Shown piece after piece: positions 46,505 through 57,265 of a stretch of 64,000 nt of DNA. Origin of the DNA: Iris pallida (lineage: Eukaryota > Streptophyta > Magnoliopsida > Asparagales > Iridaceae); contig JANAVB010005598.1 in assembly GCA_029216955.1 (NCBI GenBank), positions 2,378,851 through 2,442,850 on the forward strand. The letters are read 5' to 3'. The notes under the pieces were generated by a model. That model was not told where the DNA came from and searched no databases. It saw nothing but the letters and a program-made list of their open reading frames with translations. Both the position numbers and the translations under genes were made by a program. The number at the start of each line of letters is the position of its first letter. Positions within the stretch are counted from its first letter, which is position 1.

Positions 46505-46571
46505 CGAGATAGCAGGGGGCAATGGTCGGCCGACACGTTGGCCGACGGTCACGCCCGCGGTTACAAACCGC
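46505..46571. repeat. Right arm of the small TIR element split by copia B
   Basis: CAATGGTCGGCCGACACGT through CCGCGGTTACAAACCGC, the inverted match of 39217-39272. Confidence 0.75.
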
Positions 46572-47606
46572 AGACAAAATATTATTTTCGTTCAATAACA
46601 TACCCTTCATAACGATTGATGATTTACCTAATATTTGTGCCCACTAAAAAAATCATCTAGTAAACTACTTTATATTTAGTATATGATATTATACTTTACT
46701 AGGCATGGCCCATGTCGGTGTACTTGATCTATGTATATGTGTGATCCATACACCTGAACTGGGCATACATGCTTCGTTTGCAGTTTGAGTTTTAGTCCCA
46801 GAAAATTGATGGAATGATTTAAATTACTGTTTGCAAGTTCAACATTTGCTCAAACGTTTCTTCTTACCAAATGCTTATTAGGTCACCAATTGGCCTCCAA
46901 GAACGCGGTGAGCGTTCGGTTTATTCATTATCAAACGAACCAAAATAGTCAAAATTGAAATTCTAAAAATTCAAAATTGAAACCGAAACGGTAAACAATT
47001 GAGTTTATTGGGTTTGTTCGATTGTGCTATTTTTTGGTGTGATGGGACGGATCCAAAGTTGAAATTGTGGTTAAATTATATTAAAAATTTATAATTTTTA
47101 AATATATCTTTGTTGTATTTCAAAGTTGAGTCTAAAGTTAGACTAATTATTAAATTATCAAATTTTGGCTTTACAAGACATAAAATAATTTTTTTAGTAT
47201 TTTTAAAATCAAAGGTGAATGAATTTTTTTAAACCGAACCCAGTCTCTTATCCAATTCAATTCGATTCTCTTCTCTACTCTTCTCGGTCCAAAACTATTC
47301 CAAGAATAGGTAATGTTTTTGTTGGGAAGGAATCACATGAACAACCAAACCGGCAACCTTGTTAAGTGGTGACTTGAAATAGAATTCAAATAAAATGTAG
47401 CTTCAATCCAAATTGTCCTAATCCACATTATTCTTACTCCAATCTCCGTAAATGGCTTTCCAGATCCTGTAATAGCGGCTCTCTATTGGAAAAATTATTC
47501 AGTAGTTCAGACTCATTACGTAACAAGGATAGTCTTGAATTCCCACCAACATCGATAATGTCATGACATACCATAAAATAATGATATTGAAAGAGTAAAA
47601 AAGAGT
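46572..47606. other. Unassigned AT-rich DNA
   Basis: No coding similarity, RNA gene or repeat boundary recognised. Confidence 0.5.
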
Positions 47607-47614
47607 GTCAAAGT

Positions 47615-48156
47615 CAGGGTCGGCTCATCCTTTAGACAAAAGAAGCAGCCGTCTAGGGCTCCCACCTTTTTAGGGCCCCCCCAAAATACCAGATACTAGT
47701 ATATAGATATATATATGTCATATGCATTTTTTTGTAAGAAAATTTCGGATGAAAAAGAAAACAACCGCTTGCCTATTTGTAAAAAAATAAAATAAAGTTA
47801 ATTAAATCTATCAAAATTTGAAAAACAAATAATATCCATTGTCGCCTCTTCGTCTCCTCCTTCAGAAAAAAAAATTTGGTCTCTTCATCATCATCTACTA
47901 CATAATTAAAACAAATATATATGTACAACTGCTTCTTATTCAAATTTTAAATATTATTAATGAAAAAAAGATTTTGAATCTGCCTATGTAATGTTTATAA
48001 CGATATATCACTGGTCCCAAGTCCGAATCAAGAATAAAAATTTACATATAAATCAATATAATAAAATTATATAATTTAATTATGTTTAAATTTTTAAGAA
48101 AGAGTCACATCTTTAAAATTTTGTCTAGAGTCTTCAAATGCCTTGAGACGGCCCCG
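47615..48156. mobile_element. Non-autonomous hAT-type element
   Basis: 542 bp flanked by a perfect 8-bp duplication GTCAAAGT (47607-47614 and 48157-48164), the hallmark of hAT insertion. Ends: CAGGGTCGGCTCA (left) and, inverted, CGGGGCCGTCTCA (right), 10 of 13 matching. The left end continues with a GTCTAGGGCTCCCA block. The interior is AT-rich with no transposase. Confidence 0.8.
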
Positions 48157-48164
48157 GTCAAAGT

Positions 48165-48560
48165 TTATTAATACCATGTGGTAAGTTGGGACCAATGAAT
48201 AAATTTTCAGTCTAGTGATACCGAGAGTCACAACTATATATATATGCACATAAATTATTCAAATAAAACTTATAAATGAAAACCTTTGGGATCAATACAA
48301 ATAACACAACACGATATAATAACCTTATTTATAAGTATAATTATGTCCCAAAAATTTTATTTTTACTAATAAAGAAACTAAAAATATCAAGATTTAGGAA
48401 AAATAAGTATATACATAAATTACTATTTATAGAAAAAAATATAGTATAATTTAAGGAGGGGTTTAACATCCTACCCAACTTATAAAATTTTCGTTCTCAC
48501 CGCAATATCCCTCTCAGGTACAGATTTGGCGACGAAACCTACGCAATATCCCTCTCGGGT
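48165..48560. other. Unassigned AT-rich DNA
   Basis: Featureless except a short duplicated string CGCAATATCCCTCTC(A/G)GGTACAGATTT (48511 and 48541) at its right edge. Confidence 0.5.
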
Positions 48561-48952
48561 ACAGATTTTATCATCGGTGCCTTTGGAGCTCCCGACGGAT
48601 TTCGTACCAAAAAGGTCTAGGGTTTCAACCATAGATGAAAGCGAAAGCGGAGAAGGAGCTTAAAAGCACCTGTTTTTCCAGGAACAAAGGAAGCAGATCG
48701 ACCAGTTCCACTCGAAGAGAAAGAAGTTCCACACCCAAGGACTAAAGCTCAGGAGAGAAGCTACTCGACTGAAAGGAGAAGAGATGAAATATGCGAGACT
48801 GAAAGGAGAAGGGATGTGCTTCACACGAAGGGCTTTTTTCTAACTATTCACCGAGCAAAGACGCAGTGAACTTTCGAACATCGACAACCTAAAAGGTGAC
48901 CTTCCTTCTATTAGATCCCGGCACGGTCGCCTCACCTCACCGCGGAGTGGGC

Positions 48953-49132
48953 GACCTGAATCCAGCGAAGTGTGCTTTTGGAGTCACTGTAGGAAAGTTT
49001 TTCGGGTGAATTCTTCGTCGAGTTGGCATTAGTGTTGATCCTCAGAAGACCAAGGCCATCCTTGATATGCCTTCTCCCAAGAATCTGAGATAACTACTTT
49101 TATTGGACGTCTCTCGTACATCCGATGATTTT
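48953..49132 (+). pseudogene. Gypsy reverse transcriptase fragment
   Basis: Plus-strand frame DLNPAKCAFGVTVGKFFG, a stop, ILRRVGISVDPQKTKAILDM and PSPKNLR. After a shift it continues TTFIGRLSYIR. This is the RT C-terminus/RNase H linker of plant Ty3/gypsy pol (pattern NPxKCAFGV...GKFLG...IDPxKxKAI). Isolated, with no flanking LTR or other pol domains. Confidence 0.75.
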
Positions 49133-49499
49133 TACCCCATCCTACTCCTTCACCCTCACCTAAAATTCGCCAAAGTCAGCCTTAGCCATGGAATCCAAGA
49201 GCTTGTGAGGTAGAAAGAGACCTTCCTTAGGTTCTCCTTCTTCACCTCTCTTTCCCATCAAGCCTCTTCAAGGAAGCTAGCTCCAGACCATTTTGAAGGA
49301 GGAGTTAGATCATAAAGAAGAGTTTGTTCCTTTGTTTGAAGAGGAACAATCCTACCGGACTCATTTGAGATAGGAATGGCTAAAATTATTGTCCCAGGAA
49401 GAAAGCTAATGAAAGCAAAGGTCAAGAATATCTTGGTTTAACAGAAGTAAGTCAAAAACAGTCTTCAAAACGGTTAATTGGGAGTGGAAAGGCTAGCAG

Positions 49500-49755
49500 T
49501 TGGTGACAAGCTGATAGAAGTACCTTCAGTAGTGGCTGCAGTGAGACTCTCGGCCCCCATTATCGGAAGATTCATTTGCTTGAAACCCGTTCGTTGGGCA
49601 ATCCAGTCTTTCCTTTCCTGCTTCCCTTTGGAAGAGACAATGAAGGAACTCTTGGCATTGTTGATGACTTGGCCTGAGACTTCTGAAAATTCCCTCAAAG
49701 TAGACATAAGGCAGTTCACACTGTCATTACCCCCTTCAAGAAGAGTCGCGACCAT
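49500..49755 (-). pseudogene. LINE reverse transcriptase fragment
   Basis: Minus-strand frame LLEGGNDSVNCLMSTLREFS, then EVSGQVINNAKSSFIVSSKG and WIAQRTGF. This is the region just after the RT catalytic box in plant LINEs (pattern LxxFxxxSGQxINxxKSxF). Sequence ends match no other LINE in the window. Confidence 0.65.
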
Positions 49756-50395
49756 GAAAAAAAGCGCCTAGGTTATAGAGTTCGCTGCTTTTCTCAGGCC
49801 GAAGAAGGGCAATAAAGCAGATGAGGGAGAAGAAGCTTTCCTTGATTCTCTCGGAACTACTTCTTTCAGTCTAGCATTTTCGCCCCTTGCCTCAAAGTCT
49901 TAGTCCAAATTGTTGGATTCAGAACTTATCTTGTCCCTGTCTCGTACCCAAGTTTCTAAACTCAAGTTTGAGCCACCCCTGTGTTAACTGCCTTCAGCTG
50001 GTAACATAATGTCCGAGGTAAACCCCTATTCAAGACCACGCAGACCAACAGCCGTTAGAGAAGACGCGAACTATGTCGCGGACGCACGCGCGAAGATCGG
50101 ACCCATAAAAAACATAGCTTTGGGGCTAACAGGGGCCTGGCTCCCTCTGAGCCTGCCTATCTAGAGCTGTGCTACGCGCACGTGTAGGGAATTGATTTGA
50201 GTTAACATGAAGACGTTGAAGCATGTGTTAAGCACGAAACTTCAATGCATTCATGGATCACCCAAACCGGCATACACGTAACACATAGCACAAATAGCTC
50301 TGGATAGTGTAGGACGTCGGTCGCTTCGGCATGGCGGTATTTGTTTAACCGCCAGTAGGTAAGCGAGGGTAAACCACGGCACACGGACCGGGCGC

Positions 50396-50761
50396 TCCTA
50401 ACTTACTGATTAAAATAAAATTTAAGATAAAAATATAATGAGGTCGAATACAAGGGAAAGTAAGTACATTATATCATAATTCGATTTCCGAAAACATGGA
50501 GGAGGTATTTATAGAAGGAATCCAAACTGACACCATTTTCTACAAGATATGGTATTCTTACTTCAAGTCCCTACCCAACTTATAAAAGTTGGCTAACCGT
50601 GTAAATCATCATTACAAGACTCCTAGAAAAATAAATCCCAAGGAAAAAATTTATATGAGAATATTTGTACTCCTATCCACAGTCACGGATCCTAAGGGAA
50701 ACTTGGTATGGCCATGGCATTCTTGGTCAATAACTACAAAGAGTAAATTATTGCCATTTCC
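50396..50761. repeat. Old repeat DNA interrupted by the large gypsy element (left flank)
   Basis: Related to 62870-63200: shared, in order, GTTGGCTAAYCGTG, an AAGACTCCTA/AACTTCTAAG block, CACRGACACGGAYYCTAA and the GGAAACTTGG/GGAAGCCTAGG block. Continuity across the insertion is seen because the DNA after 61986 continues the alignment. Confidence 0.55.
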
Positions 50762-51337
50762 TGTAACACCCAATTTTCCAGATGAGGGTAATTTTGAAAT
50801 TTTGTAATTATAATTATTATTTATTGATAATTGTTTCACATTATGATTTTTGGTGATTTTTAATATTTTTTTAAACTATTTAAAAACTGGTTTAAGTCAT
50901 GACTTGTGATTTTGATGTGCTGCTAGTGAAACCCTAGAGACTGCATGACCTAGGGCCTAACCATGTCATTAGGATGTTTTAATTATCATTTTTAGCCTAG
51001 GAATAATTTGGTCATTTTGACTTATTTGAATTATTTGATGATTATTGAATTGGTGAATTCTAGTTTGACTTTGACTTGTTGAGACCTAGTGAACTAGCCT
51101 AGAAGCTAACCCTAGCCATGGTGACCCTAGTCTAACTTAGGTTAACCTACTTTTAGTCATTAGAAACTAATTTTGGATTAGGAGGATTAGTTTAAGTGAA
51201 TTTAAGTCATGGCTTGTGGTTTCATGAAATGACTTATGGCTTAATGATTTGATTGATCATGACTTAAGCCCATGGGCCATTTAGTAAATCCTAACCCTAA
51301 TTATTGAGCTTATGACCAGCCATAGGGATCCCCACCC

Positions 51338-51345
51338 TATTTAAA
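51338..51345 (+). promoter_or_regulatory. Candidate TATA box of the 4.7-kb LTR
   Basis: TATTTAAA in the context CCCCACCCTATTTAAACAC, also at 57835-57842 in the 3' LTR. About 580 bp from the LTR start and followed by a pyrimidine-rich leader. Confidence 0.5.
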
Positions 51346-51849
51346 CACTTATTCGTTAGGGCTTGCCTCTTTATTTCATTCCAACACTTGGAGAAAGAAA
51401 GGTATTTTTTTCCCCTTCCAAAAATCTCCATAAATCCATTTTAATTTCTTTTTAATCCTAGTCTTTTGCATTAGGTTCTAATTTCTGTATATTTAATATT
51501 TCTGGAGGTTAATCTCAGTTTTGGGCTCATTTGGAGCATTTGGCCATCAAGAGGAACACCCCCCATTTGGAGCTTTTTTTTTTTGCAATTTGCACTCATA
51601 GGTAACAACCCTCAAATTGTGTTTTAATCTTGATTTTATTGCATGATGGCTTAGGAATAGGTGTCTCCTAACTTCTGGAGGAATTTCGTGTCATTTGTAT
51701 TAGATTACATGTCCGTATCTGACACGTATCGAACCTAATAGCTAGGTGTTCGACGAAATGCCCGAACCGACTCGATTTGCCATTTTTGCAAATCCATTTG
51801 AATGGAAACCTAGATCTAGGGTTTGCTTATGCATTTCTGTATTTATTTC

Positions 51850-52370
51850 CTAATTTTAGTTTCGTGTCGTGTCCACACGGGGACACGAACACGCTGCCGC
51901 GCGCGTGAACACAGTGTCCTGCATCACGGGGTTGAGAACTCCCGACACAGGACACGTGGATACGCCAATTTCTGTGTGGAGTGAGGGGCATCATCTGCCA
52001 TCATCCTCCCAAAAGATGGGAGTTTGCGGTGGCGTGTACGAGGAGAAATCCTCCCCGCACTGGCCGCGCGGCCTGCCGTTGCACGCGCAGGAACTCCCCT
52101 GATACGGGGTCAGACACGCTGACACACGTATCTAGGACACGGTACAGGCTATCCTAGGGGTAGCCCTACCCCTGGTGCACGTGTATGCAAGGCCACGTGT
52201 CACCACGTGGCCGGTGTCACGCGCGGAACACGCGTGCATGCGTGCACGACGCTGCGTGCAGTCCAGTACACGTGTGCGTGTCTGTGAGTGTTTGTGTGTT
52301 CTGGACACGCTCGTGTCCACTTGGTTGGACACGAATGCATTGTTTGACACGTGCACATGTGTGTTTGTGA
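51850..52370 (+). promoter_or_regulatory. G-box (CACGTG) cluster in the LTR
   Basis: Six CACGTG cores between 51950 and 52355, plus many ACACG/CGTGT halves, in an otherwise AT-rich LTR. Repeated at 58360-58850 in the 3' LTR. CACGTG is the core site for plant bHLH and bZIP factors; activity here is inferred only. Confidence 0.4.
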
Positions 52371-53929
52371 TTACCAACCACTAATTTAGGTTATTATCAT
52401 GATTTTGTTTTTCGAATTGCATTTTCCATTTATTCCTGATACCATGTATTCTGTTCGAAAACTCTGAGATTGATTTCTATTTTAGACTGAATTTTGATGT
52501 TTTTATTCCCATAATGATTCATGTATACATGTAATAGTTTACTGGAATGTTGGTTTATGGCTCGTGATTGGGAATTAGAATTTCGAATGGAGTTTGGTTG
52601 AATGAATTGATATGTAGACTGTGGACTGATACATTCCTGGAACTGTTGGGTTCTAAATTTTCATTCCATCTTGAAGACTGATTTGCTGAGCTAAATTCCA
52701 TATCAATCACATGTATATTAGTTGATTTTGAATTGTGTTAAGTTTTGGAAATTGGGTTTTACACTTAGAAATGGAATTTTAACATTTGAATAAATTTTCG
52801 AAGAGAGGACTGATACTATATACAGTCCATTGAATTCTGAATTTTAATTTCCCTCTCTTAAACCGATTGGATGATTAAATTGTCATGTTAAGATTTAAAT
52901 ATGTGTGTGTAAGTTACTGTTAAGAAGGGTTACTGATTTGGTTGGGAGGTTGAACTGTAATGTAATGCAATCCTGCTGAAAACCGAATTCAATTTCCAGT
53001 TTTAAAGTCTGAGAATTGAATTCTAACATTGATTTCCTCTTTAACCCTGTTGAAACTGAACTTGATGCTTAATTGCTAGGTTGATTCCATTACATTGTAT
53101 TAGCAAATGAATGATTCATTGATTGATTCACATGGCTGTTCCTATATAGTTCTGGTCTCAATAATTAATGGACTGTGAACTTCAGAGAAAATGTTTGTTT
53201 AACAGTTATAAATCATGCCTCTCTAAATGTGTGATAGACATTAATTTCAATTCCCGAGTTTGTAACTGAGAACACTATCACTTGACCCACACACACAAAC
53301 TTCTCACATGTACACTCACCTACCCCCATGCCATTCACTGAAATCTGAGTGTGATGCACCATGTCACACACACACTCTATTGCTTCCCTAACACACATTG
53401 AAATTCCTGAAATTCTCATCACACCCCTATTTTTCCTATACACACTCACACAATATGAGGACAGTCCCATATTCATGTACCACACATTCCATGATACACA
53501 CATGACTCTCACACTTGGCCATGTATCCCACACACATGGTAGTTGTAACACACATACACATCCAACCTACATATTGTATCACATGTATCACACTCATGTA
53601 GTTTCACACACATGCCACTATGTTAACACTACACACACATGTATTCCTCTTCCTTTTAACCCATGCATATATTTACATATGTATATGTATATACATATAT
53701 ATCTATATATGTGAGATATATTATCATGTAGCCTATAGATGTATATGTGATTAACTATATTAAATTAGATATATAATTAATGTATGTTTAGCCTATGTAC
53801 AGGGCACATAGCCTATGGCTCATTGCCTATGTATATGGCATGAATGCCAGTGAACATGTGTTGTTGGCTTGTATAGTCTAGATAGTGTGTGTTGCTAGAA
53901 TAGGCTGGTTAGGCCTAGTGAGACTTGTT

Positions 53930-54145
53930 TGCTTAGGTTTGACCTAGTTGACTTAGTCTGACCAGTCTAGTTGACTGGAGTTAACTAAAAGTCAACATTT
54001 AGTCTGGATGTGACCAATTGACCTAGTTTTGACTAGAGTATTGACTTGGGTTGACCCAGAGTTGACCAAGTTTGACTTGGACCTAGTTTGACCTAGACAG
54101 TTGACCAGGTTTGACTTAGAGTTGACTTTGACCTAGATTGGTCCA
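53930..54145 (+). promoter_or_regulatory. TTGAC (W-box-like) cluster in the LTR
   Basis: About fourteen TTGAC(C/T) cores on the plus strand and one on the minus strand in some 210 bp. Conserved at 60405-60610 in the 3' LTR, and a similar cluster exists at 17605-17825. TTGAC(C/T) is the WRKY-factor core; the array could also simply be an old tandem repeat. Confidence 0.45.
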
Positions 54146-55518
54146 GAAATCATATAGTTTGCATTGTATCATTCATTTACCTTATCTTAAACACATTATA
54201 ACTTGTACTGCTCTATTTAGGATATTGTGACTCCGGTGCAGACGTCCGACATTACACTACTCTTTTCAGAGTATCAGGCGAGTACATTCTCTGATAGTTC
54301 TCTCATTTAATTATCAATTACTGTACTTCAGTTATAGTTATTTTTATATGATTCTCTGTTACAACACGTATGGATATTTCTGGATTCATGTATGCGACAC
54401 ACATACCTTACTTATCTGGCCTCTATTACTGGAATTACTGGAATCATTCCGGAATCTATTTCTGGAATCATCATATTTTGGCTGGACTCATCTCGATTCT
54501 CGTGTCGAATTCTGGATTCATTTGTATTGCAGGGCGGGGAAATATTGAGTAAGACATGTAGACATACCCCAAATCTGGAATCTTCCAACTGGAATCTACT
54601 GGAAGCATAGCTATCTCTCGCCTGATCAGTGAGAGATGTGCCTGATTACCTACAGTCGTTTACATGTCGATCTCGGTATTTTAAAACACATTGTTAGAAT
54701 AGCTGGACTCACCTGGATTCTTGATCACTATCTAGAATCATCTTGTACTGGATTCATCTTGCATTAGATTCATCTCGTACTGGATTTATAGTAGTTTTAC
54801 ACTTATTTTGCATTTACTGTCTGGACTTATTATGTTACTTTAGTTCAGCTAGATTTATTTTACAGTCTTCATTGCCATCATTCTTCTCTTGTTTTAGTTA
54901 CTTTACTTCCTTGTATCTTACTGCTTCTCTATACTATCACCTAAATATAACTGCCATATTCATCAATAAAACTGTCTATAACTGCTTTATAGTTCTCTGT
55001 CATTACTTGGGTTTTCTTGATGAGTTGTACTCGTTCCTGTCCTGACTGGACCTGTTGTAAATTTTACAGATGATTGCCCTGAGGACACATGCCCTACATA
55101 TTACTGACCAGGAGATGGCTTAGCTACCTATGGCCCCGATACTCAGGAGTGATCGGGAGATTAGCTAGTTGTTTTATTTAGCTTTCATGTTTTAGAATTG
55201 GAGTTGTATATAAGTTAAGATTTGTAGTTGAGATTTTCTGAGATTATATTATTAGTTGTTGGTTTTATTCTGTTATTAGTCTTAGTTTTAATCTTCTGTC
55301 CTATCATATCGTTCTTAGACTGTGATTGAGATTACATTATATCTATACTTGTCCTCCGTTCGAAGTTGATTTTTTTGACAAGTACATTATATAATTGCGT
55401 GATTGGTTGGTTATATAGTGACCTAGAACAGCGTTCTACCGTCGATACTGCGGCGTAGGCTGGGCGTTGTTACGCGCTCGTACCCTCACAGTGGGTGCGG
55501 GTCGTGACACATTTTTAG

Positions 55519-55534
55519 TGGTGGCCCATGCAGG
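55519..55534 (+). other. Candidate primer-binding site or conserved leader motif
   Basis: TGGTGGCCCATGCAGG, 9 nt after the 5' LTR, identical to 15435-15450 in the older relative. The spacing is longer than usual and the matching tRNA is not recognised. Confidence 0.35.
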
Positions 55535-55777
55535 TCGAGAGTCGCATTAGTACGATATCGTGGTAGTACAGCGACTTAGTTTTACTGTCGTGAGCCTGCG
55601 ATAGGATTGAGAGATAGGCTTTAACGGAGAGGCGCTCAATCACAGTTAGGAAAAAATTCTGTTTCAATTTATACCATCTATACATCTTGCTGATTGTCTT
55701 CCTTGAAATTAACTGTCCTCTCTTGATTTATCGCTTCTATCTCAGTATTGATTTCTTGTTTAATCTGTGTCTCCAGG

Positions 55778-57055
55778 ATGGTTGAGACGAGATCACATCG
55801 CCCAGGACCGGGGGACGCTGCAGAGGGGTCTGCCACCTCTCACCTTCAGCAGCCAGTTCCCGGTACCGCAGCCCCAGTAATGCCAGCTGGGGTGGGTGTT
55901 TCAGCAGCTTTCGGAGGAGCACCTCCACCATCTAGGAGGCAGAGCCCGGTGCTTCCCGAGATCCTTCCACCGTAGCAGCCTCCACCTGCGGGGATGGTAG
56001 ATGCTGCTCATCTATTCTCTTTGGTGGAGAGGATTCTGGCGTCTCATCAGCAGCAGCAGCAGCGGCAGACTACCGATTTCCGTTAGGGGATTGACGAGGC
56101 CCACCAACTGGTTCGTACTACTGTAGAGATGGTGACTGCTCAGGGGGAGCAGCAGCAGCCTCGTCGAAAGGAAAAAAATATATAGGACTTTCAGAAGATA
56201 CATCCTAGAGAGTTCCTGGGCACAGAGGGCATCCATTATGTAGACGACTGGATAGAGCATATCGAAGAGATATTCAGGCTGGCAGAGATACCAGATCGAC
56301 TCCATATCGAGGGGGCGGACAGTCAGATGCAGGACTTAGCTCATGCGTGGTACCAGACAGATCCCAGGGTAGGAGTTGAGGGCCAGACTTGGGCCCAGTT
56401 CAAGGAACTGTTCAAGGAGCAGTTCTTTCCTGATGTGGCCTTGAGAGGCATAGAGGCACAGTTTGAGGGTCTGGTTCAGGGGAACCAGACGGTAGCTGAG
56501 TACGCTGGGGAGTTCTGTCGATTGGCCCGGTTCATAGATGACTTGACTGAGAAGACGAAGGTGAGGAAGTTCCGCCGAGGCTTGATTAGGGAGGTTCGAT
56601 CGCTGACTAAGAGCGACCGGAACGCTACTTTTGCGAAGATATTTTCTGGGGCTATGGCAGCGGAGGACGACCTGGGATTGAAGTTGAAGAGGGGTCGTGA
56701 CTTCCAGAGTGGTAGCAGCAGCGGAGCACAGGCCAAGAGGCCTCACGTTCAAATTCAGCAGACCCGGGCACCAATGATGGTTCAGCAGGTGCCGCATCAG
56801 TATCGGGGTCAGGACCCGAAGACGATTAATAGTTCCTACTGCAGAAAGTTGGGACACACTAGGGAGCAGTGTAGGAAGAGGCTGAAGGTTTGCTATTCCT
56901 GTGGGTCTGAATCCCACCAAAGATAGATTATCCCTTTGCACCTCCTTTTGAGGGAGCCAGGCCACCTGTAGCTCAACACCAGAGGGGTAGAGCTTTTGCG
57001 ATGGCGGTCGAGGAGACCGACGCTACAGGTGATGGGTTAGCAGGTTTGTCCTTCT
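55778..57055 (+). pseudogene. Gypsy gag polyprotein, three nonsense mutations and a frameshift
   Basis: Start chosen at ATG 55778 (MVETRSHRPGPGD). The single frame continues through TAG stops at 55973, near 56081 and near 56181, then is open to 56926. After a Pro/Gln-rich N-terminus, the retrotransposon gag core is clear: HPREFLGTEGIHYVDDWIEH, WAQFKELFKEQFFP, and a YAGEFCRLARF...RKFRRGL block. A zinc knuckle follows (YCRKLGHTREQC, first Cys lost, then VCYSCGSESH). After a break at 56926 the C-terminus AFAMAVEETDATGDGL continues in another frame; in autonomous gypsy elements the protease would follow here. Gag forms the particle and binds RNA. All three early stops sit where CAG (Gln) would fit, in a Gln-rich context. 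Confidence 0.85.
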
Positions 57056-57251
57056 CATTCTTCTTCTCTACTTTCCTGTGTGATTCCATTAGTACCTGCC
57101 AAGATATTATTGTGATTGCTAGATAGTGTAGCTACCCTGTTCGAGACTGTGAAATCATGACCAGTAGGATTGTGTTGCTTCGACTTTGATTGATTGGGGG
57201 TTTAACCTAGGAAGGGTGCGATCATCTTAATTTCGAGGACGAAATTTCTCT

Positions 57252-57265
57252 AAGGGGGGTAGGAT
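57252..57265 (+). other. Polypurine tract
   Basis: AAGGGGGGTAGGAT directly before the 3' LTR, preceded by the typical TTTCGAGGACGAAATTT string. Confidence 0.8.

Larger units (their letters stand above)
48561..50395. other. Patch with organelle-like composition and retroelement fragments
   Basis: Base composition changes here: balanced GC, many GAAAG/CTTTC purine and pyrimidine runs and little CpG loss. It contains a short gypsy RT fragment and a LINE RT fragment (separate entries), plus a stretch around 50030-50165 with no recognised product. This mixture is what plant mitochondrial intergenic DNA looks like, so it may be a nuclear copy of mitochondrial DNA. I recognise no mitochondrial gene in it, so this stays an inference. 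Confidence 0.3.
50762..55509 (+). repeat. 5' LTR, 4.75 kb
   Basis: TGTAACACCC to GGGTGCGGGTCGTGACA. In order: AT-rich start, TATTTAAA at 51338-51345, leader, a GC-rich block with CACGTG motifs (51850-52370), CACAC-rich DNA (53270-53640), an AT palindromic patch (53665-53730), a TTGAC-rich block (53930-54140), then the LTR end. No gene inside; the short frames are not conserved between the two LTRs. Confidence 0.9.

Noticed and set aside
50202..50384. 60-codon minus-strand frame in the GC-rich patch
   Set aside because: No recognisable domain and no start or conservation evidence.
53361..53714. 117-codon His/Thr-rich frame in the 4.7-kb LTR
   Set aside because: Lies over CACAC-rich DNA and is not kept open in the second LTR.
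56012..56965. Minus-strand open frames of 97-209 codons opposite gypsy gag
   Set aside because: Antisense to a clear gag frame, with no recognisable domain.
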